Source: Bermanella sp034110565
GTDB lineage: Bacteria > Pseudomonadota > Gammaproteobacteria > Pseudomonadales > Oceanobacteraceae
DNA length: 64,000 nt
Assembly (NCBI GenBank): GCA_034110565.1
Contig: JAWUYY010000037.1
Span: 3,584 to 67,583, forward strand
Direction: 5' to 3'
Part shown: positions 44,995 to 53,928 of the stretch, piece after piece
Layout: each line of letters starts with the position of its first letter
How positions within the stretch are numbered: the stretch's first letter is position 1
The notes under the pieces: model-generated
The model's database searches: none
What the model was told of the DNA's origin: nothing
The model's input: only the letters and a program-made list of their open reading frames with translations
Position numbers and translations under genes: made by a program

Positions 44995-45997
44995 AGCGCT
45001 AACCGCTTTATCGTGCCTAACGCTGAGCGCATGTAGCACACTGACTCAACCCGTTTGGTTTACAAGCACAGAATCACTCATGGAAAAAAATGAGTACAAG
45101 CAAGCTCTAGAGCAAGCAAAACGTAACATTCCAAACGATACGGCTGGTGTCAAACAAATTGAACGCCAGGCCAATATTTACCGTCGTAAGCAATTAAAAC
45201 GTTTGCAGACCCATTTAATAAAAAAAGAGTGGGAAAAAGCTGAACAACTTTTATTTTCGTTAAGGGCCACTCAGCCTGATCACCAGCAGTTCGACAAAGC
45301 GCAGCAACAACTTAATAATCTACGAGAACAAGAACGTTTAAACGTCGAAAGCCACGTTGCACTGGCGAAGGCTAGGCTATTACAAACGCAATCAGAACAA
45401 GAAAACTTTAAGCGCAGAAACACCCAAACTAAGCGCTACTGGTGGCAAAGCAAAACACCATTAGAATCTAAGAAACAAGAACTGGTAGACACCTTACTAG
45501 GTCTATCAATAGAAGCCATCAATCAAGACAACTACAAACTTGCGAAAACCACATTTGAGCAAGCCCTTACATTTAATAACGACCTAAAGCATGAAGAAAT
45601 TCGTAACCAAATACGAAATGGGCTTAAGCAAAGAAATGCGGCAACAATTAACCAAAGACAATCCCGTTTAATACGCCAGCTCAATGACGCTATGAACGAT
45701 GAAAACTTCGAACAGATTCTGACCTTATCATCGCTTTTAGCCAATCCGCCATTTAAAGGCAAAGCTGTAAATGACATACTCAACGATGCAAAAATGCTGT
45801 TAACCGTCAACGCCCAAGAACTTGAGCAACAAGGTGACAGCATTTACCGACAAGGCAATATCAGCAGTGCCATTGAACTATGGCAGCAAGCGCAAGCCCT
45901 CCTCCCTTCTCTTCCGGGTTTACATGACAAGCTTGTGCGCGCACAAAAAGTGAAGCACAAACTCGATTTCCTACGTCAGTCTCAGAATCAAGAATAA
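44987..45997 (+). CDS. Lipoprotein with TPR-like helices, coupled to the cyclase
   Basis: 336 residues with a lipoprotein signal (TALSCLTLSAC, cysteine at the lipobox), then a long helical protein rich in Q, K and E with repeated tetratricopeptide-like pairs (for example KQALEQAKRNIPNDTAG and QGNISSAIELWQQAQALLP near the end). The ATG overlaps the cyclase end by 8 bp, so the two are translationally coupled. An outer-membrane or periplasmic lipoprotein partner for the cyclase sensor is inferred; I do not recognise a named family. Confidence 0.75.
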   Translation: MNKALTALSCLTLSACSTLTQPVWFTSTESLMEKNEYKQALEQAKRNIPNDTAGVKQIERQANIYRRKQLKRLQTHLIKKEWEKAEQLLFSLRATQPDHQQFDKAQQQLNNLREQERLNVESHVALAKARLLQTQSEQENFKRRNTQTKRYWWQSKTPLESKKQELVDTLLGLSIEAINQDNYKLAKTTFEQALTFNNDLKHEEIRNQIRNGLKQRNAATINQRQSRLIRQLNDAMNDENFEQILTLSSLLANPPFKGKAVNDILNDAKMLLTVNAQELEQQGDSIYRQGNISSAIELWQQAQALLPSLPGLHDKLVRAQKVKHKLDFLRQSQNQE

Positions 45998-46101
45998 CGC
46001 GATCAGATTGGCGTTTTCCTTCTAACTTACTAAACTGATATGGGGCATCACCCCTCCATATTCAGCTAATATGTAAGTATGGGGAATTTAAGGACGATAT
46101 A

Positions 46102-49100
46102 ATGATGGATTTCACGCTGGACCCTGCCAATATTCATGCCGACAAAACACCAACCTTAAGGGCCCAGATACAAAAACATTACCTATGTGATGAGCAAGAT
46201 TACGTACAAGAATTACTCGACACCTTCCCTGAAACCCAAGATGCAACCTTTACCCAATCTGTATCAGATATAATCGAAGTCATTCGCCAACAAAACAACC
46301 AATCCATACTTCATCAGTTACTACAAGAATACGATTTAAGCACTGACGAAGGCATTACTTTAATGTGCCTAGCCGAAGCCCTAATTCGTGTGCCTGATAC
46401 CGCTACAGCCAATGACCTACTCATCGACAAGCTATCCCAACGAGGCTGGCAGCATCATTTAAATAAGAGTGATTCATTTTGGGTGAACGCAGCTAGCTGG
46501 GGGCTCGCATTAAGCGGTAAGATGCTCAAGCCTAAAAAGACCCAACCTAATGAAGCTATCACCGGACTAATAAACAAACTCACAATCAATATCACTCGCG
46601 AGGCCGTTGGCCGCGCTATTCGCATCATGGGCGAACAATTTATTTTTGCCCAAAGCATCGAAGAAGCCATCGAAAACAGCAAGCCTTTAGAATCTAAAAA
46701 ACAATGCTGCTCATTCGACATGTTAGGCGAGCAAGCCTTAAGCGAAGAAGACGCTCAGCGGTATTATGACTCATACAGTCATGCTATTGATGTGGTAGCT
46801 CAGGGCAATCAATTTAAAGATGCGTTAACCGACAATATATCTATAAAACTATCAGCGTTACACCCACGCTATGAACCAAGCCAGCAACATAAAGCCATGC
46901 CGGTAATTATTAATCGGCTATTAAATTTAGCGTGTAAAGCGCGAGAAAAAAATGTACCTATTACCCTAGATGCCGAAGAACAATACCGACTTGATATATC
47001 ATTGCAGGTTTTCGAAACCGTTTTAAGTCACCAAGACTTAGCGAACTGGGGTCAACTCGGCATTGTTGTACAAGCTTATGGTAAACGAGCGTTAAGCGTC
47101 CTGCATTGGTTGTATGCACTTGGAAGCAAACTACAAGTATCTATCCCAGTACGGTTAGTAAAAGGCGCTTATTGGGATACAGAAATAAAATGGGCACAGC
47201 AACTGGGTTTATCTGAATACCCAGTGTTCACACAAAAAGCGAGCACAGACCTAAATTACTTAGCTTGCACACGATTTTTATTAAATAATCATCAGCAGTG
47301 GTTAAAACCTAAATTTGCTACTCATAATGCTTGGACCGTCGAATTTATTCTTAGCTTACAATCTAAAGTTTCATTTGAGTTTCAACGATTACAGGGTATG
47401 GGTGAAGCCTTGTATGAACATGTAAATGCACGACACGGTATTGCATGCCGTATTTACTCCCCCATAGGCTTACACCACGAACTGTTGCCCTATTTGGTTC
47501 GCCGACTAATAGAAAACGGCGCCAACAGCTCTTTTGTTTTTCAAATACACGACCCTCAAGTACCTATGCACAGCTTAACTGAGCACCCTGCAGACCAATT
47601 GATACAGTCTTCTATAATGAACCCTAACGTGCCACTCCCCGGTGAAATTTTTATAGATTATCGCAACAGCCACGGCATTGAATTAGAGCATGATAAATTT
47701 TATCACCGTACAATGGATGCCGTCGTGCCCTTCTTTGAAGAGCACTATGAAGCAAGCCCAATTATTAATGGCCAAGAATTCAAGCACACACAACCCCGTG
47801 ATTTATTGAGCCCTGTCGACAAACAACGTATTGGCATCATGTATCACAGTGATGAGATTGCAATCAATGCGTGTTGCGATCAAATTAAAGCCAAGCAATT
47901 TCATTTTCAAGACTTAGAAACCTTAACCGCTAGTGTTGAGCGCATCGCAGATGAGCTTTATAAAAATCGACATGAGTTAATATTTTTATGTATGCAAGAA
48001 GCAGGAAAAACATTACAAAACGCACTAGATGAAGTACGCGAAGCCATGGACTTTTGTCGTTACTACGCAAGACAAGCGCAAAAGAACTTTGCCGACCCTG
48101 TGATTTTAGATTCGGTAACCGGTGAAGAAAACCTATTACAATATCGCCCTCGCGGAACTGTTTTGTGCATTAGCCCTTGGAATTTCCCCTTAGCTATTTT
48201 TGTCGGGCAAGTCTGTGCGGCTTTAGCTTGCGGCAATCGCGTTGTGGCAAAGCCTGCACAGCAAACCAGTATCACCGCACAACGAGCGGTCGAAATCATG
48301 TATCAAGCTGGCATAAGTGAAGAGCAGCTTATCTTTATGCCAGGAAGTGGCGAGGAGATCAGCAAAAAATTAATCGAACAACAGCTTATTGATATGGTCT
48401 GTTTTACAGGTTCAACTGATGCCGCTAAAAAAATTCAAACATTATTATTAACTTACTGTGATAAGTTCGTGCCACTTTTAGCTGAAACCGGCGGACAAAA
48501 TGTCATGTTTGCAGATAGCACTGCATTGATAGATCAATTAATTCCGGATGTGATCGACTCAGCTTTCGATAGTGCAGGCCAACGCTGCTCTGCCTTGCGG
48601 GTATTATTTATACAAAAAGATATTAAGGACGTGTTCTATCATGCTTTGCGTGGACGCTTAGCCGTATTAAATATCGAGTCACCCTTTTTACGTGACACTG
48701 ACTTTGGCCCGATCATAAACGAAACCGCCAAACAAGCACTCAGTGAACACATTCAATGGCTTGATGAGAACGCAAAATTAATTGCAGAAGTAACGCTCTC
48801 CGAGCAATTACCCAGTGAATTATATTTCGCACCTTGTGCATACGAAATAGATAACTTCATACAATTAAAACAAGAAAATTTCGGCCCTATTTTACATATA
48901 ATTCCGTTTGATCATGACGATTTAGATGAAAAAATAAACCAAGTAAACAACAGCGGTTACGGTTTAACCTTAGGAATACACAGCCGTAATCAACGCTGGA
49001 TTGATTACATCGCCAGCCGTGCCATTGTGGGAAATATTTATATTAATCGAAATATGATTGGTGCTAAAGTAGGTTCACAACCATTCGGGGGCCATGGTTT

Positions 49101-49215
49101 ATCAGGCACAGGTCCTAAAGCTGGTGGGCCGAATTACGTGCACGCGTTTGTAAAAGAGTACACCATTACAACTAATATATCGGCATTTGGTGGAAACCAA
49201 GAATTATTAAGCTGA
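46102..49215 (+). CDS. putA: Bifunctional proline dehydrogenase / P5C dehydrogenase PutA
   Basis: Oxidises proline to glutamate in two steps, 1037 residues. The N-terminal part is the FAD proline dehydrogenase barrel (KLSALHPRYEP, LDAEEQYRLDISLQ, VRLVKGAYWDTEIKWAQ, RIYSPIGLHHELLPYLVRRL). The C-terminal aldehyde dehydrogenase half has PWNFPLAIFVGQV, the glutamate in LAETGGQN and the nucleophile Cys829 in SAGQRCSALRV. It lacks the N-terminal ribbon-helix-helix domain of E. coli PutA, so it should not repress its own gene. AAGGA lies 7 bp before the ATG, and a strong terminator follows. Confidence 0.96.
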   Translation: MMDFTLDPANIHADKTPTLRAQIQKHYLCDEQDYVQELLDTFPETQDATFTQSVSDIIEVIRQQNNQSILHQLLQEYDLSTDEGITLMCLAEALIRVPDTATANDLLIDKLSQRGWQHHLNKSDSFWVNAASWGLALSGKMLKPKKTQPNEAITGLINKLTINITREAVGRAIRIMGEQFIFAQSIEEAIENSKPLESKKQCCSFDMLGEQALSEEDAQRYYDSYSHAIDVVAQGNQFKDALTDNISIKLSALHPRYEPSQQHKAMPVIINRLLNLACKAREKNVPITLDAEEQYRLDISLQVFETVLSHQDLANWGQLGIVVQAYGKRALSVLHWLYALGSKLQVSIPVRLVKGAYWDTEIKWAQQLGLSEYPVFTQKASTDLNYLACTRFLLNNHQQWLKPKFATHNAWTVEFILSLQSKVSFEFQRLQGMGEALYEHVNARHGIACRIYSPIGLHHELLPYLVRRLIENGANSSFVFQIHDPQVPMHSLTEHPADQLIQSSIMNPNVPLPGEIFIDYRNSHGIELEHDKFYHRTMDAVVPFFEEHYEASPIINGQEFKHTQPRDLLSPVDKQRIGIMYHSDEIAINACCDQIKAKQFHFQDLETLTASVERIADELYKNRHELIFLCMQEAGKTLQNALDEVREAMDFCRYYARQAQKNFADPVILDSVTGEENLLQYRPRGTVLCISPWNFPLAIFVGQVCAALACGNRVVAKPAQQTSITAQRAVEIMYQAGISEEQLIFMPGSGEEISKKLIEQQLIDMVCFTGSTDAAKKIQTLLLTYCDKFVPLLAETGGQNVMFADSTALIDQLIPDVIDSAFDSAGQRCSALRVLFIQKDIKDVFYHALRGRLAVLNIESPFLRDTDFGPIINETAKQALSEHIQWLDENAKLIAEVTLSEQLPSELYFAPCAYEIDNFIQLKQENFGPILHIIPFDHDDLDEKINQVNNSGYGLTLGIHSRNQRWIDYIASRAIVGNIYINRNMIGAKVGSQPFGGHGLSGTGPKAGGPNYVHAFVKEYTITTNISAFGGNQELLS

Positions 49216-49242
49216 TAACCGATCTATTAAAACTCACACACA

Positions 49243-49272
49243 AAAACGCCAAGATAAATATCTTGGCGTTTT
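49243..49272 (+). terminator. Terminator after putA
   Basis: AAAACGCCAAGATA-AA-TATCTTGGCGTTTT is a perfect 14-bp stem with a 2-nt centre. It follows the putA stop by 27 bp and could act in both directions. Confidence 0.9.
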
Positions 49273-49306
49273 AATTTACGGATACTTTATAACCTTACTT
49301 AGCGAT

Positions 49307-49370
49307 TTCCATCGCTTTTTCAATAAAGGAAAACGTCTTATTTTGGGTACTACTCTTCTTTTACATCCTC
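49307..49370 (-). pseudogene. Decayed 3' end of a START-domain gene
   Basis: On the minus strand this segment encodes QNKTFSFIEKAMEIAK followed by a stop, which matches the C-terminus of the intact START protein at 52706 (QNKTFSFIEKVLKSRQ). Just upstream the similarity continues through V-K-E-E, but one codon (CAA) has become TAG and one extra C shifts the frame. Similarity stops near 49370. It is therefore the broken tail of a second START gene. The rest of this 326-bp gap holds the putA terminator and a weak CGTGAC/GTCACG hairpin at 49473-49496. Confidence 0.75.
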
Positions 49371-49541
49371 ATAACTATATCGATTAAACTAATTTTGAAT
49401 TTTCTTAGCCTAAGTATTGCAACCTCTGAAAAGTAAATTCAAATATATTGGTATAGTTACAAATAAAAACGCCGTGACCAACATTTTTTAGTCACGTCGC
49501 ACTCTCGATTAAATGCTTAAATTATTTACGGAAATACTGAT

Positions 49542-51317
49542 CTAAGGAAAAAGTGGAACATTTAATTCATCATCAAATAATATCCAGCTATCTGGCTTGT
49601 CATCGTTATTTGCGTCACCGTTTGAATGTAAATAACTGGCTTTTAATGGGCTAGTACCATTGAGTACTTCAATGTTATCCCATACACCATCGCCATCTGA
49701 ATCAGGATTACCCGCACTTTGACAAGGTGGATTACCCAAATCAGCAATAGCTATAGAGTAAGGTGTTGTACAGTTTGCTAGCTCATCACCATTGCTAATA
49801 CCATCAAGGTCAGTATCGGCATCATTGTAGGTAATGCTCTTTGAGCCTGCTAATACATCACTCACCGCGCTGCTATCACCGCCATCATCACTATCACCCC
49901 AAGTGGTGACTGAGCCATCACTGTGTATTGCAGCAAGGGCTTCGCCTGTAGCGCTTATCGATACAACAGGATTAGTGCCATCAAGCTCAGTAGCAACCGA
50001 ATTACTGTTACCGCCAGCGATACTACTCCCCCAAGTGGTCACCGAGCCATCACTGTGCAGTGCAGCAAAAGCACCATAACTTTGACTACTTGCAGCACTT
50101 ATTGATACTGCAGGATTACCACCATCAAGCTCAGTAGCAACCTCATCACTATCAGCGCCAAAACCATCCGACCCCCAAGTAGTAACCGAACCATCATTAT
50201 GTAGGGCAGCAAAGGCACCAGTTGTAGCACTTATTGATACAACAGGTTTACTGCCATTAAGTGCCGTCGCAACCGCAGTATCAGTAGTGCTATCACCGCC
50301 AGTGTTACTTCTCCCCCAGGTGGTGACAGAGCCATCATCATGAAGAGCAGCGAATGCAGTAATTGTAGCGCTAATTGATAGGACGGGATTGGTAGTATCA
50401 TTAAGTGCAGTAGCAACCGCAGTGTCACTGGTACTATCACCGCCAAAGCTACTACTTCCCCAAGTAGTAACTGAACCATCATAATGTATCGCAGCGAATG
50501 CTGAGGTTGTAACGCTCATTGACACGACGGGATTGGTGCCATTAAGTTTGGTTTCTACCGTAGAACTATCACCGCCATAGTTACTACGCCCCCAAGTCGT
50601 GACCGAACCATTACTATGCAGTGCAGCAAAGGCAATGTCTGTAGCACTTATTGATACAACAGGATTGGTACCATTTAGTTTAGTAGCAACCGTAGTGCTA
50701 TTACCGCCTTCATTATCTCCCCAAGTCGTTACTGATCCATCAGTATGTAGTGCAGCAAAAGCTCCATAATACGTACCAATATCATCAAAAGAGGTACCAC
50801 TGATTAACATGACGGGATTGGTACCATTAAGTTTGGTTTCTACCGTAGAACTATCACCACCTAATGCACTATCCCCCCAAGTAGTAACAGAGCCATCACT
50901 GTGCAGTGCAGCAAAGGCGTAATCATTACTAGCAATAGATTCAACACGCACCACACCTTGTGTAACCGTTAACGTGTAAGTGATGCTTTGCTCAAGGTAG
51001 TCGTCACTTGTCGCTTCCGTTGCGGTAATAATGGTTGTTCCGGCACCTACAGGGGTGACGCCACCTGCGCTTGTTACGGTCGCCACTTTAGTGTTTGAAG
51101 AGGAATACGTAATAATACCGCCATTACCGCCAGTGGCCGTTTGGGTGAATGCGGAATCATCTGTCGTTTTAGTTACGTCACCCCCCAATACCAATACTTG
51201 GCCTGCAACCTTAACTACGGACGTATCTACTTTCTCAGCATTATTGTTCGATTTACTGCAACCAAATAACAATAAAGCAAGTAACACCACTAAACATTTC
51301 TTTATGTGTACATCCAT
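49542..51317 (-). CDS. Surface lipoprotein with eight RCC1-like repeats
   Basis: 591 residues. A lipoprotein signal (VLLALLLFGC) is followed by a bacterial Ig-like domain (about 35-115: YSSSNTKVATVTSAGGVTPV, typical of Big_2), eight repeats of about 40 residues with core FAALHSDGSVTTWG (about 130-470), and a C-terminal region with calcium-binding thrombospondin-3-like motifs (DADTDLDGISNGDEL, NPDSDGDGVWDN). The repeats should fold as an RCC1-type beta-propeller. The lipid anchor and calcium motifs suggest a cell-surface role. No partner genes are seen. Confidence 0.85.
   Translation of the reverse strand: MDVHIKKCLVVLLALLLFGCSKSNNNAEKVDTSVVKVAGQVLVLGGDVTKTTDDSAFTQTATGGNGGIITYSSSNTKVATVTSAGGVTPVGAGTTIITATEATSDDYLEQSITYTLTVTQGVVRVESIASNDYAFAALHSDGSVTTWGDSALGGDSSTVETKLNGTNPVMLISGTSFDDIGTYYGAFAALHTDGSVTTWGDNEGGNSTTVATKLNGTNPVVSISATDIAFAALHSNGSVTTWGRSNYGGDSSTVETKLNGTNPVVSMSVTTSAFAAIHYDGSVTTWGSSSFGGDSTSDTAVATALNDTTNPVLSISATITAFAALHDDGSVTTWGRSNTGGDSTTDTAVATALNGSKPVVSISATTGAFAALHNDGSVTTWGSDGFGADSDEVATELDGGNPAVSISAASSQSYGAFAALHSDGSVTTWGSSIAGGNSNSVATELDGTNPVVSISATGEALAAIHSDGSVTTWGDSDDGGDSSAVSDVLAGSKSITYNDADTDLDGISNGDELANCTTPYSIAIADLGNPPCQSAGNPDSDGDGVWDNIEVLNGTSPLKASYLHSNGDANNDDKPDSWILFDDELNVPLFP
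49850..50930. repeat. Eight tandem repeats of about 120-135 bp inside the RCC1-like gene
   Basis: The DNA encoding WGDS...GTNPVVSISA...FAALHSDGSVTTWG recurs eight times with high nucleotide identity, so copies could expand or contract by recombination. Confidence 0.85.
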
Positions 51318-51549
51318 AACTAGCTCTCTTTACGTCAATAGTTAATATTATTTTGGAGGGGGATTATTTCATTTAGCTAAAAAAAGAATATTGCACGCCA
51401 TGACACCAGTCATTGCCAACGAGACAAGTAACCACAGCATTACACTGCGTTAGGGTAAAGAAAAAATAGGTATGTAAATAGGTACTGAGGTTGTAAATGC
51501 TTGCTGAAAAGTATCAATCTTTATCGTATATGTCTCAATTTTCATATTG

Positions 51550-52635
51550 CTACAATAAAACTTGATTTAACCACGCACTTATCAAGAGAGAATTAACCGT
51601 AGGCTGTTCATTAGAGTTATTCAAATCAACCATTTTATAGGTATTATTTAACTGAATGGATTCTGAAGGTGATATCCCGAATTCTTCTTTAAATAACAAG
51701 CTAAAATTAGATAAAGATTTAAACCCTGACTGAAAAGCAATAGTCGATATTTGTACTTTTGTTTCTTCATGACTACACAGCAAACGATAGGCGTGATGTA
51801 GCCTCTGTTTACGAATAAAACTTGAAACGCCCCCTAAAGGTTCAGTTATACGGTAAAGCTTTGCCCTAGAAATATGATACTCTGTGCAAATATTAACCAC
51901 ATTTAAATCCGCACTTTGGATGTTTGCAGAAATATATTCTTTAATTTTAAATAATAGATAATTGTCTAATCTAGGAGGAGCAAGGTTAGCGGTTTGGATA
52001 TGATTTTGTAAGGCTGATATGACCAATTCAATAGTCATTTTAGAAACGTCTAATATTTCATTTTGACTAATAGACTTTGCTTCTTTTCTTAACATAGTCA
52101 AATGATTTACTAACAGGCGAGTCATCACACTTGCCTGGTTTAACGTTTGCAGATGTAAGCTCTCTATATTGCCGATATGTTTACTTAGAACATGTCTAGG
52201 TATAACGAGGCTGATAGTATCAATTCTAGGGGTGATGCCAATGACTTCCTGTGACATATCAAGGATAGTGATGCTACCTACACCATTACGAAAGCTACGG
52301 GCATCACCAGAAAAGTCACAATACTCCTCTAATATTAATTTAACAATTACCCCATCATAGCCAGATTTAAGAGCTCGCTCTGTATTACTGTAGTATTTTT
52401 GCGGAGTGGCTCCTGCGTTAATACATAGGAAATTTTTAAAAAAATAACCGCTTACTTTAGCTTCAAAGGTAGCATCCTCAACATTAGCATCTTCAACGTT
52501 AGCGCCTTTAGCTTGCTCTGGCGTTAGGTTTGATGTTTGATAAAATGGATGCATAACATCTCGCCACATCACTTTTTTATGCTCGGCAGGAAGCTCAGAC
52601 GTACAAAAATGAAAAGATGATATTTTCTGTGTCAT
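51550..52635 (-). CDS. AraC-family regulator with internal 15-bp duplication
   Basis: 361 residues. The N-terminal 220 residues resemble the AraC-binding-like domain 2 found with AraC regulators such as those of amino-acid or quinate genes; the C-terminal 100 residues carry the two HTH units (VVNICTEYHISRAKLYRITE; ISTIAFQSGFKSLSNFSLLF, ending FKEEFGISPSE). A 15-bp tandem repeat (52471-52500) gives NVEDANVEDA in the N-domain. A short, leucine-rich tail follows the HTH region. It lies between the RCC1-like gene and the START gene, same strand. Confidence 0.85.
   Translation of the reverse strand: MTQKISSFHFCTSELPAEHKKVMWRDVMHPFYQTSNLTPEQAKGANVEDANVEDATFEAKVSGYFFKNFLCINAGATPQKYYSNTERALKSGYDGVIVKLILEEYCDFSGDARSFRNGVGSITILDMSQEVIGITPRIDTISLVIPRHVLSKHIGNIESLHLQTLNQASVMTRLLVNHLTMLRKEAKSISQNEILDVSKMTIELVISALQNHIQTANLAPPRLDNYLLFKIKEYISANIQSADLNVVNICTEYHISRAKLYRITEPLGGVSSFIRKQRLHHAYRLLCSHEETKVQISTIAFQSGFKSLSNFSLLFKEEFGISPSESIQLNNTYKMVDLNNSNEQPTVNSLLISAWLNQVLL
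52471..52500. repeat. 15-bp tandem duplication within the AraC gene
   Basis: AGCATCCTCAACATT is followed directly by AGCATCTTCAACGTT (two differences), encoding two copies of N-V-E-D-A in frame. It is likely a recent slippage event. Confidence 0.8.
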
Positions 52636-52705
52636 GCAGAATCTTAATAATTTATTTTACTCAATAGTACAATATTGCAGCATCAAAACTACATATAAAT
52701 ATAAC

Positions 52706-53377
52706 TTATTGCCGACTTTTAAGTACTTTTTCAATAAAAGAAAACGTCTTATTTTGGTATTGCACTTCTTGTACTTTCTCGTGCAAGTTGCTCAATGTTT
52801 CCATTGGAGTTTCAACCACAATGGCATTAACTAACCAATCCGGTAGCGAGCCACCAGGGTTAGCGTGTACTTGGTACACCACTTCTACCATACCATCTGC
52901 TTGTGGCGTGAATGTCCATGCTCCGTCAACACTTGGCATACGCACATACTCTTCATCCAATTCGCCGTAATCTGGTTCAGCCTTGATTACAGAGGTTACT
53001 GCTCCATTTGCATCAGCTGTCATAATTGAACGAATATACGCATCACGATCTGTTACTGGCCAAGGGGCTTCGTTCACAGTGTAAACAATGATTTCTTCAT
53101 CACTAATACGTTCTTTCACATCAAACACGATGACATTGTGCATCCAATTAGTTGCTTCTTGGTCGTCTTTCAATAAAGCCACAAATGCATTCACACTCGC
53201 TTTAATATGCGTAATACCTTTAAACTCTTTTAATTCAGAGCCTTCAACTTCACGAGTAAACACCTTGATATCTTTATCATCATCGTGGGCTTCTAACTGC
53301 CAAGGGCTTACATCAGCAAAGCCAAATTGACTAAAAGAAAGTAGCGCGGCACTGACCAGAATAGTTAACCGTTTCAT
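52706..53377 (-). CDS. START-domain lipid-binding protein (intact copy)
   Basis: Exported protein of 223 residues with a signal peptide cut after FGFA-DV and a START/SRPBCC lipid-binding fold: WQLEAHDDDKDIKVFTREVEGS, EFKGITHIKASVNAFVALL, WPVTDRDAYIRS and WTFTPQADGMVEVVYQVHA. The N-P-G-G-S-L-P-D-W-L-V-N segment near residue 175 is a common START signature. Its 3' end is duplicated in decayed form at 49307, so the locus has been rearranged. The ligand is unknown. Confidence 0.87.
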   Translation of the reverse strand: MKRLTILVSAALLSFSQFGFADVSPWQLEAHDDDKDIKVFTREVEGSELKEFKGITHIKASVNAFVALLKDDQEATNWMHNVIVFDVKERISDEEIIVYTVNEAPWPVTDRDAYIRSIMTADANGAVTSVIKAEPDYGELDEEYVRMPSVDGAWTFTPQADGMVEVVYQVHANPGGSLPDWLVNAIVVETPMETLSNLHEKVQEVQYQNKTFSFIEKVLKSRQ

Positions 53378-53480
53378 TTATTATCCTCATTATTAACGGT
53401 GTATGGGCTTACCAGTATACCTGTCGCCCGATACCTCACAATGACCAAAGGCGCACATCTGCTTGTCCAAAGCACTCAAC

Positions 53481-53792
53481 TTATTTGCCGTTGCCGCCTA
53501 AACACTTAGGAGAATCCGGGGCGATACTAGCCTTATTCCAAGCATCAGGACTAAACGTATGCAACGCCAATGCATGAACAGGTCCTGCTAACTCTTCTGC
53601 CAACACCTTATAAACCGCTTGATGTTGCTTCACTTTATTTAAAGCATCAAACTCATGCGTCACCAACACTACTTTAAAATGACTTTCAGAATCCTTCGGC
53701 ACATTGTGCATGTGGCTTTCATTTTCGATCTGCAAATGCATCGGTTTAAATGCTTGATCTAATTTCAGCTGTATTTGCTGTTCAACCGTCAT
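53481..53792 (-). CDS. bolA: BolA-family protein
   Basis: About 103 residues with the BolA fold: MTVEQQIQLKLDQAFKPMHLQIENES, the core SHFKVVLVTHEFDALNKVKQHQAVYKVL, and the HALALHTFSPDAW end with the conserved histidine. BolA proteins pair with monothiol glutaredoxins in iron-sulfur handling and also affect cell shape genes. I use ATG 53792 because AAGG lies at normal distance; a longer frame to 53870 adds a hydrophobic stretch not in the family. The glycine-cysteine tail (PKCLGGNGK) is typical of the group. Confidence 0.87.
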   Translation of the reverse strand: MTVEQQIQLKLDQAFKPMHLQIENESHMHNVPKDSESHFKVVLVTHEFDALNKVKQHQAVYKVLAEELAGPVHALALHTFSPDAWNKASIAPDSPKCLGGNGK

Positions 53793-53928
53793 AACCATTA
53801 CCTTAAAATAAAACATGAAAATTATACGCATTACCTGTAACAAAAACCATGTATGGATATACAGATTCACATTGACGAAGGCTTTTGAGGCATGTATAAA
53901 TTAACCCAAATCAAGCAGAGGTAACAGC

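Noticed and set aside
49473..49496. CGTGAC/GTCACG hairpin as a terminator of the RCC1-like gene
   Set aside because: The stem is only 6 bp with a 12-nt loop; a T-rich tract exists on the minus strand, but the support is too weak to list as a feature.
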